DNA of 64,000 nucleotides from Scilla litardierei (taxonomy: Eukaryota; Streptophyta; Magnoliopsida; Asparagales; Asparagaceae): assembly GCA_030789695.1 (NCBI GenBank), contig CM061142.1:357901486-357965485 (forward strand), written 5' to 3'. Under the pieces are notes generated by a model. It saw only the letters and a list, made by a program, of their open reading frames with translations, had not been told where the DNA came from and did no database searches. Below are positions 58,353 to 64,000 of the stretch, piece after piece (the stretch's first letter is position 1; each line of letters opens with the position of its first letter). The position numbers and the translations under genes are program-made.

Positions 58353-59251
58353 AACAGAAACTTTTGCTCCCGTCGCAAGATTGGAAGCAATTCGGATTCT
58401 TTTAGCATTCGCTAGTTTCATGAAATTCAAACTCTACCAAATGGATGTCAACAATGCTTTCTTGAATGGGTTTTTTTAGAAGAAGTTTATGTCAAACAAC
58501 CTCCTAGTTTGAAGACTCCAATCATCCGGATTATGTTTTCAAGCTTAAACATGCTTTGTAAGTACTCAAACAAGCTCCTAGAGCTTGGTATGGGCAACTA
58601 AGTAAATTTTTTCTTGAAAATAATTTTTCGATGAAAAAGGTGGATAAAACCTTATTTTAAAACATCAAAGTAAAGATCTACTAATAGTACAAATTTATGT
58701 TGATGATATTATATTTGGTGCTACTAACAATTCTCTTTGTGAGGAATTTGCTAAGTGCGTGTCTAGGGAATTTGAGATGAGCTTGATGGAAGAACTCAAA
58801 TTCATGCTTGGATTGCAAATCAAACAATGTGAGGATGGAATCTTTATCAACCAATAGAAATATGCAAGGGAATTGGTCAAGAAATTCAGCCTTGACAATG
58901 CAAAGGAATGCTATACCCACATGTCAACGACGGCTAACATAGACAAGGACGAAAAGATAAAGAAGGTTGATGAGCGCATGTATATAGGTATGCTAGGTAA
59001 CCTTTTATATTTGACATCTAGTAGGCCCGATATAATGCTTAGTCTGGGTCTATGTGCTCGGTTTCAATCATGTCCTAGAGAATCACATACTTCTTTTGTA
59101 AACGAATTATTCGGTATGTTATAGGAACTTTAGATTTTGGTCTATGGTACCCTTGTTCCACATATTTTGATCTTGTTAGATATTATGATGCGGATTTTGC
59201 AGGAAGTAGGACCGATCGTAAGAGTAGCTCATGCACTTGTCAAATACTAGG
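58353..59251 (+). pseudogene. pol: Copia reverse transcriptase and RNase H relic
   Basis: It begins in reverse transcriptase at [13 protein letters not shown] and continues with YQMDVNNAFLNG, EEVYVKQPPS, KQAPRAWYGQL and the catalytic [12 protein letters not shown], then ELKFMLGLQIKQCEDGIFIN, a stop, and NLLYLTSSRPDIML. RNase H follows (DADFAGSRTDRKSS) until TGTTACG at 59252 cuts it off. Several frameshifts (58478, about 58560) and stops (about 58855, 59122) are present. It is more decayed than the SIRE-like pol at 15923 and stands alone without LTRs, so it is an old fragment. Confidence 0.88.
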
Positions 59252-60412
59252 TGTTACGAGGTGGAACTCGCGTACAATGAATTTGTATTGAGGGGAACCA
59301 AGGGCACGGTGGTTATATTGATACGAGGGTTTAGGTGAGATATTTAACAAGTGATTAGTGGGGTGAAGAGGCTAGACTTGCCGCCGGGGGTGGCCACGGA
59401 GTCAAATCTCACCGGACACATCGGAAGAAGATCGGGTGGCGAGAGCCAGAGGTTGACGTCGACCAAGGGGCGAGCTTTCATGCACCACGAGCAACTCGTC
59501 AGAAGGGCGGGGTTGGGATCCAACCCTTAGCCCCTCCGATGCCTAAGTCAGTAATAGGGCTTAAAGCGGGGGCTAGGCACGCCGGTCGGACTGAGGGTGT
59601 GTCGACCGTACGTGGCGAGCTACAAGTGGGAGAACAAAGATGTGGACGACCTTTGCCCTCGTGTGTGAATAATGGATTGAGAGAGAGAATTTGCCAACCT
59701 CCTCATCGTAAGAAGTGAGGAGGTATTTATACCTGATGAGAGATGACTAGGTGGGGCTGACCTGGCATGCTGACTCGACGTGATGAGCTGGCTCGGTTGT
59801 CAGCGGAAGCTTCGAACGAGGATGTCTGGAACAGGAGAGCCTGCCTTGCTTTTGTCAGACGGTGCAACGGCCATGGGCACTTTTGTCAGGATGTTAGGGC
59901 CGAAAGCATTAGGTGTCAGGGGGCTCAGCGGCCAGGGGGCGCTTTGTCAGATGGTCGGGCAGCGTTTGTGTCAGTCGTGTCCTTAAACTAGGTTGTTTAT
60001 CGTACGTGATGAACTAAAGGTCTGGCTATGCTATCCCCGGCGCCGTGGTTCATGGGGCCAGCCGGGCCGACCTGCTCGGGGGTTGTCCGGCCCGGCCGCG
60101 CCCCTTTTTGGTCGCGGGTCGTGGGCCGTTGGCAAGGAGGGATATGGGCCGCTTGCAAGGAGGGATATGCACATGCCTACGTCAGCATCCCCGGCGGCAC
60201 TGTCTGGGCGCTCCCCAAGCGCGCTGCCCCTGGCGGGCCGAGCAACTATGGTTGTACGCCTCGGTCGGGAGGAGGGAGTGCTGCGAGGTGCGCCCATTCC
60301 CGTGTAGCCACGGACCTCCGGGATGGTGGCCCTTTCGCGAAGGGGTGAGTTAATGGGGTATGTCAGTGGATCTGGGCGGGAGTCGTACTCCTACAATCTT
60401 TAGGTCGTAACA
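59252..60412 (-). mobile_element. GC-rich LTR, probably 3' LTR of a Tat/Retand-like element
   Basis: 1161 bp begin TGTTACGA and end TCGTAACA, an 8-bp terminal inverted repeat. On the minus strand GGTATAAATACCTCC (59726-59742) is a good TATA box, followed downstream by a CTCTCTCTCAATCC leader-like stretch, so the LTR reads leftward. The body of the element should then lie to the right, on the minus strand, while the gene seen there is on the plus strand. No partner LTR or target duplication is in the window. Confidence 0.6.
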
Positions 60413-60915
60413 ATTGCCCTCGGCCTTCGAGCCTGAGGAGGGAGCCCGGCTCGGCTCGGAGGGCGAACCATCTCCGATGTTCTGGACCATCGGTAAGGGC
60501 CCTGGCCCACGCCCGGGGGTGGTGGCGTCAGCTTCGGAACTCCCGCCTTACTGGTCATTATTACGATTCGAAAGGGGGGTAGAGAAAAACGAAGCGCCTC
60601 CACGATTGGGTTCACGACGCGTGGATGAAGTGACACTCACGCCAATCGAGGCGTCAAGGACATCCCGATGGGCGCCGCGTGGCGGAGGACCGACGGCCGT
60701 GATGACCCGATGGCCCACTTTACAAATAAAAAGGTTTGGAAGGCGGTCGGCGGGAGTTTTTTATCCACCTTCGATTCTTCTCCGGCGTTCGATACTCCTG
60801 TCTATCGCTTGCTGGCTAGTTTGCGACTTCCGCCGCCGGTCATCTTCTTCTGAAAGTCTTCCTGATTTGACGGATTAGCAAGGTAATAATAATTAATTTC
60901 CTTCCTTTCCAACCG
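60413..60915 (+). promoter_or_regulatory. Putative promoter and leader of the antisense ORF
   Basis: 500 GC-rich bases between the LTR and the ORF. A TATA-like TTACAAATAAAAAGG at about 60719-60733 lies some 185 bp upstream of the ATG at 60916. Assignment as promoter is inference. Confidence 0.35.
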
Positions 60916-62898
60916 ATGGCTTCTCGTTTCGAGGTCGGAGGCGGTAACCGAGTGGGGGAGGAGGAGTTGGTGGGAGAGGGGGCATCGCCGCGAGGGGTGC
61001 GGTGGCCTAGGGAGAGGGGGTCATGGTGTTCCATTGTCCCGAGAGCGATTGGATCCCTCCGATGTAGGTTGGATAGGATTAACATTAGGGAGATTCGCGT
61101 GCGGTTCGTGCGACAACCCTATGAGGTTCGGGTCCCCGGGTCAGAGGAAACGGTGTGTTCGCCTGGAGATAATGAGGTCGGGGTCTACGTTCGGTCATTC
61201 GAGTTGGGGCTCCGTTTCCTGATCCATCTGTATTTGCTTTATCTGTTGAATTTCCTGGAGTTGCTGATATTTGCCCTAGCGCCCCGTTCCTGGGGCTTGT
61301 TAGTTGGGTTTGTCGTTTTGTGCCTTGCCTGCTCCTTGAGTCCCTCACTGGCGTTGTTCCAGCATTTCTTCGTAGTCCGGAAGAGGGGAATGTATCATTG
61401 TGTTTGCGCTAGGAGAGGACGAGAACTTATCCGCGGTGTGCCTGACGATGTCGGCGAGTGGATGAGAGAGTTCGCCTTCGTGATGATGCCAAGCAACGTG
61501 GCGTTGATGTCGAACTGGGGGGCGCGGAATCCCCTAGTGAATGAAAGGGTGGAGCTGACTGGGGAAGATCTTGCAAAAGCTCAGATTCTGATGGAACTAC
61601 CCGAGGCGTACCGTCAGTTGGCGAGTCTGACGCGGAGCAGTCGGCTCGCCCAGGACTTTTGGCCCCTAGGTATCTTTGATATTTGGTAAACCTTGGGCTA
61701 GGCTTACCCTAATCTTTTTCTTTTTTTTGTAGGTGGAGATGTGATGCGGGGGCCGGATGAGGTGTCGGGATCGGCCGGAGCCCCAGTCTCGGAGGACACT
61801 GATCCTCGTGAGAAAGGCAAGGGGGTGGCGCACGAGGCAGGATCCCGGGAACTGGGAGGCGGGGTCCCCCATGGGGAGAGGGCACATCTGGGATGGGGGG
61901 CAGCTGAATCAGGTATCTCTACCGATGGGCCCGGTGAAGATCTTCATGCGGGCTCGTCCGCGCGGGAGGCCGGTCCCTCCGTCCCGCCGAGGGTATCAGA
62001 GGTGGTCGAGCCTCGCAGAGTGCCTCTGGTTCGGAAATGGCCATACGGGATCCCTTCGTGGGATATGGGGGGTCGTCGAGCCCGAGCTGTGAGGGCACCC
62101 TCCTTCGTTTCAAGAGGACCCAAGAGGAGGTCGAGGCGTATCCAGATGACCGTCTCCATAAGTTCCCTTTTCGAGTAGGCTGCGACCGTCTCCATAAGAT
62201 GCGCCTCGCCGAGTATTGCATGTTACCGCGCGATCGTGAATCTTTGACTCGCGTGGGGGCGGAACGGTTGTGTGGCTCTGCTATATGGCACGTCGTGCAG
62301 GTAAGCCGGTTCTCTTGCCTCGCCCTTAGGCTTTCTTTATTCGTGCCCTGCTAATTTGGGTCTTCTGTAGATGGTTACGGAACTGGATGCCCTGCGGGGT
62401 CGCACTCCTGTGGCCGTCACCAGAGCGTCTCTTGAGGTAACGAGGGCGAACCTCGGCGAGGTCAAAGCGAAGCTGAGGGATGTGGAAGCGGAGCTAGAGA
62501 GGGTTAGGAAGGCCTATGAGGTGGAGAAGGGGCGGGCCGTGTACTTTGATTCGTTAAAAGCAACGGTTGAGAGCGAACTCCTAGAAGTAACGCGGGAGAT
62601 GGATGACCTCCGGTCGAAGCACACCGCAGAGTTGGTTAGCAAGGAGGCGGTGATCGGGGTACAGAGGCGGCAAATAGCAGGCCTACAGGAAGCCCTTGAG
62701 GCAGAGAAAAGGGAGAGGGGTGTCGTGGCGCGGCGGCTGGAGGAAAAACGGGAAGTTGAAGGCGAAATGATCGAGGCCGCTATCCGCCGCTATCATGACG
62801 AGCATAATGTGCCGATGTTGCAAGAGGCTAGGGATGCGGGAGTTCGCCAGGTGGCAAGAGATGTGAGGGCTCAGTCGGCTGAGAGGCGGCACCGCTAA
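60916..62898 (+). pseudogene. Antisense accessory ORF, 'putative gypsy type transposon'-like, three exons
   Basis: Exon 1 (60916-61669) codes for about 250 residues: RFVRQPYEVRVPGSEETVCSPGD, GVYVRSFELGLRFLIHL, a hydrophobic run, LFQHFFVVRKRGMYH. This pattern recalls Pfam PF04195 (from memory). GT (61670) to AG (61732) removes a 63-bp T-rich intron and keeps the frame (into GGDVMRGPDEVSG). Exon 2 is Gly/Glu/Ser-rich and changes frame near 62100, so it is damaged. A second intron is likely at 62301-62370 (GTAAGC to TCTGTAG). Exon 3 (from 62371) codes for a 175-residue coiled coil (LEVTRANLGEVKAKLRDVEAE) ending at TAA 62896. Function is unknown. Antisense ORFs between pol and the 3' LTR are known in Tat-lineage elements such as Retand and Grande. 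Confidence 0.6.
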
Positions 62899-63275
62899 GA
62901 AAGTGGGTTTGGGGAATCATGTACCTTCTTGTGTGAGGGTTATAACCAATGTTTTGTTTTAGTGTGTGGAAGGTTCAATGTATAGCATTGCTATTTGGGC
63001 AAATGCATTGTATTGGTCTTGTATCGAACTGTATTCTTCCTTGTTGTGTCCATAGACCGCCAGTTTTGTGAGGGACGTAACTGCTCCCAACTTCGCTCTG
63101 CCGAGAATATTCGGGTCGTCGGGAGAGGGAAGTTGAGATATATCGCGTTTAGCAGGGGTTTGCTCGGAAACCCAGTGTGATTCCCGGTGGATCAGAGGTG
63201 GGGTGAGGTTGCTTGGTCCGTACGAACGTTTGCTAAGCATTGAAACCGAGATCCAGAATTGATTGAGCGGTGGAT
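62899..63275 (+). other. Putative 3' untranslated region of the antisense ORF
   Basis: TG-rich sequence with TTGTATTGG and TGTATAGC words after the stop codon, plausible as a plant 3' end. No further gene was recognised. Confidence 0.4.
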
Positions 63276-63443
63276 TCTTGTTTCGGCCGCCCCGACGGAG
63301 GTAGGACTCATCTTTGGTACGAGCGACGCCTTCTTGTTTCTGCCGCCCCGACGTCGGTCGGACTCAGCCTTGGAATGAGCGGCGCATTCTTGTTTTGGCT
63401 GCCCCGACGGAGGTCGGACTCAGCCTCCAGACGAGCGGCGCAT
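63276..63443. repeat. Three tandem copies of a 56-bp repeat
   Basis: Copies start with TCTTGTTT at 63276, 63332 and 63388, and each contains GCCGCCCCGACG or GCTGCCCCGACG, then TAGGACTC or CGGACTCAGCC, and a GAGCGRCGC end. Short tandem arrays near the 3' LTR are common in Tat-lineage Ty3 elements. Confidence 0.88.
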
Positions 63444-64000
63444 AGAAAGAAGAGGCGAAGGGTGGAGTAATTTCAAATGGGGGTAATCATTTTGCCGGGA
63501 TTTGGGTGGGAATTGAAGGGGCCTGTTGGCGATCGCATGACTAGACGTCAGCCTGGAGAATCGACGGCGGGCGGGAATCAAAGCGACCCGACCACTTCAA
63601 AGCGGACGCGTGGCAGAAGTGACGGCTGCCATTATGCGAGGCGTCAGACCACGTGGATCGATGCTGGATAGAGAACGGATTGATGACACGTGTCATGAGG
63701 TCGACGGTCACGATGCTTTGCATAGTCGCGTAAAAAGATGTCAGGGAGGGGAGCGAAGCAAAGCTGATTGTTGGGCGAAGGTTTTGCAAGCGGCTGGAGC
63801 TTGTCGGAGATTTCATTATCCTTGTCGGAGTCGTCCTCGTGGGAGCGGTCTCCGACGTAGCTAAGCCGTCCGAGTCGTCGGAGCCCATTAGGTAAGAGGT
63901 CCGTTTTATAGATGTCTTCCTCGACGTCTTCGTTTCGTGGTCAGGGGTCGAGGGTGGTTGGGGAAGGGAGCTCCGCCGCGGAGACTGGAGAGGTGCCCCT
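63444..64000. other. GC-rich sequence, no gene assigned
   Basis: About 560 bases continue the GC-rich element. Words such as ACGCGTGG, ACACGTGTCA and GAGGCGTCA resemble the putative promoter at 60600-60720. No protein domain was recognised before the window ends. Confidence 0.4.

Overview
The window is plant nuclear DNA, almost certainly from a flowering plant, and it is a transposon graveyard. It holds LTR retrotransposons of both large superfamilies (Ty1/copia and Ty3/gypsy), plant-type primer-binding sites (the initiator tRNA-Met type TGGTATCAGAGC and the Athila-type TGGCGCCGTTGCCGGGGA), spliceosomal-looking introns, and no credible single-copy host gene, tRNA or rRNA. The species cannot be named from this sequence. 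Such nesting is typical of heterochromatin.

Layout. 1-5.8 kb: AT-rich sequence without genes, a G-rich minisatellite and a 1.7-kb C-poor TG/TA tract. 5.9-8.2 kb: the 3' LTR of a decayed chromovirus-like Ty3 element. 8.2-8.9 kb: part of a copia LTR here called family X. 8.9-23.9 kb: an Athila-type Ty3 element (A), whose LTR is split by a nearly complete 12-kb SIRE/Maximus-like copia element (10928-23016, minus strand, ACAAC target duplication). 23.9-27.0 kb: a second Athila-type element (B) inserted in A. 27.0-30.9 kb and 56.8-58.1 kb: a head-to-tail run of X LTRs, with a truncated gag at its left end. Into its second 107-bp spacer a chromovirus inserted (30.95-56.8 kb, minus strand). The chromovirus's right LTR carries a tandem array of gag-only copia elements (38.7-56.6 kb, plus strand; units about 5.65 kb, shared LTRs). 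The last LTR of that array is hit by an Athila-type solo LTR (52841-54663, TGCAG duplication). The order of events is therefore readable as at least seven levels of insertion.

The right end (from 59.25 kb) is abruptly GC-rich. It looks like the 3' part of a minus-strand Tat/Retand-type Ty3 element: a 1.16-kb LTR, an intron-containing accessory ORF in antisense orientation, and a 56-bp tandem repeat.

Most genes are damaged by single nonsense codons and one-base frameshifts. Only the middle gag of the tandem array reads through without damage as far as a shared TGA. No host pathway is encoded; the genes are capsid (gag), protease, integrase, reverse transcriptase and RNase H of retroelements, plus two accessory ORFs of unknown function.

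The most unusual signals are structural. (1) The Athila-type LTRs carry five consecutive hairpins with an invariant 16-nt loop and five different, internally complementary stems. (2) Unrelated LTR families all carry arrays of short palindromes, and in three of them the array lies just upstream of a TATA-like box. (3) One such module is shared by a copia LTR, a gypsy LTR and the putative promoter of an accessory ORF.
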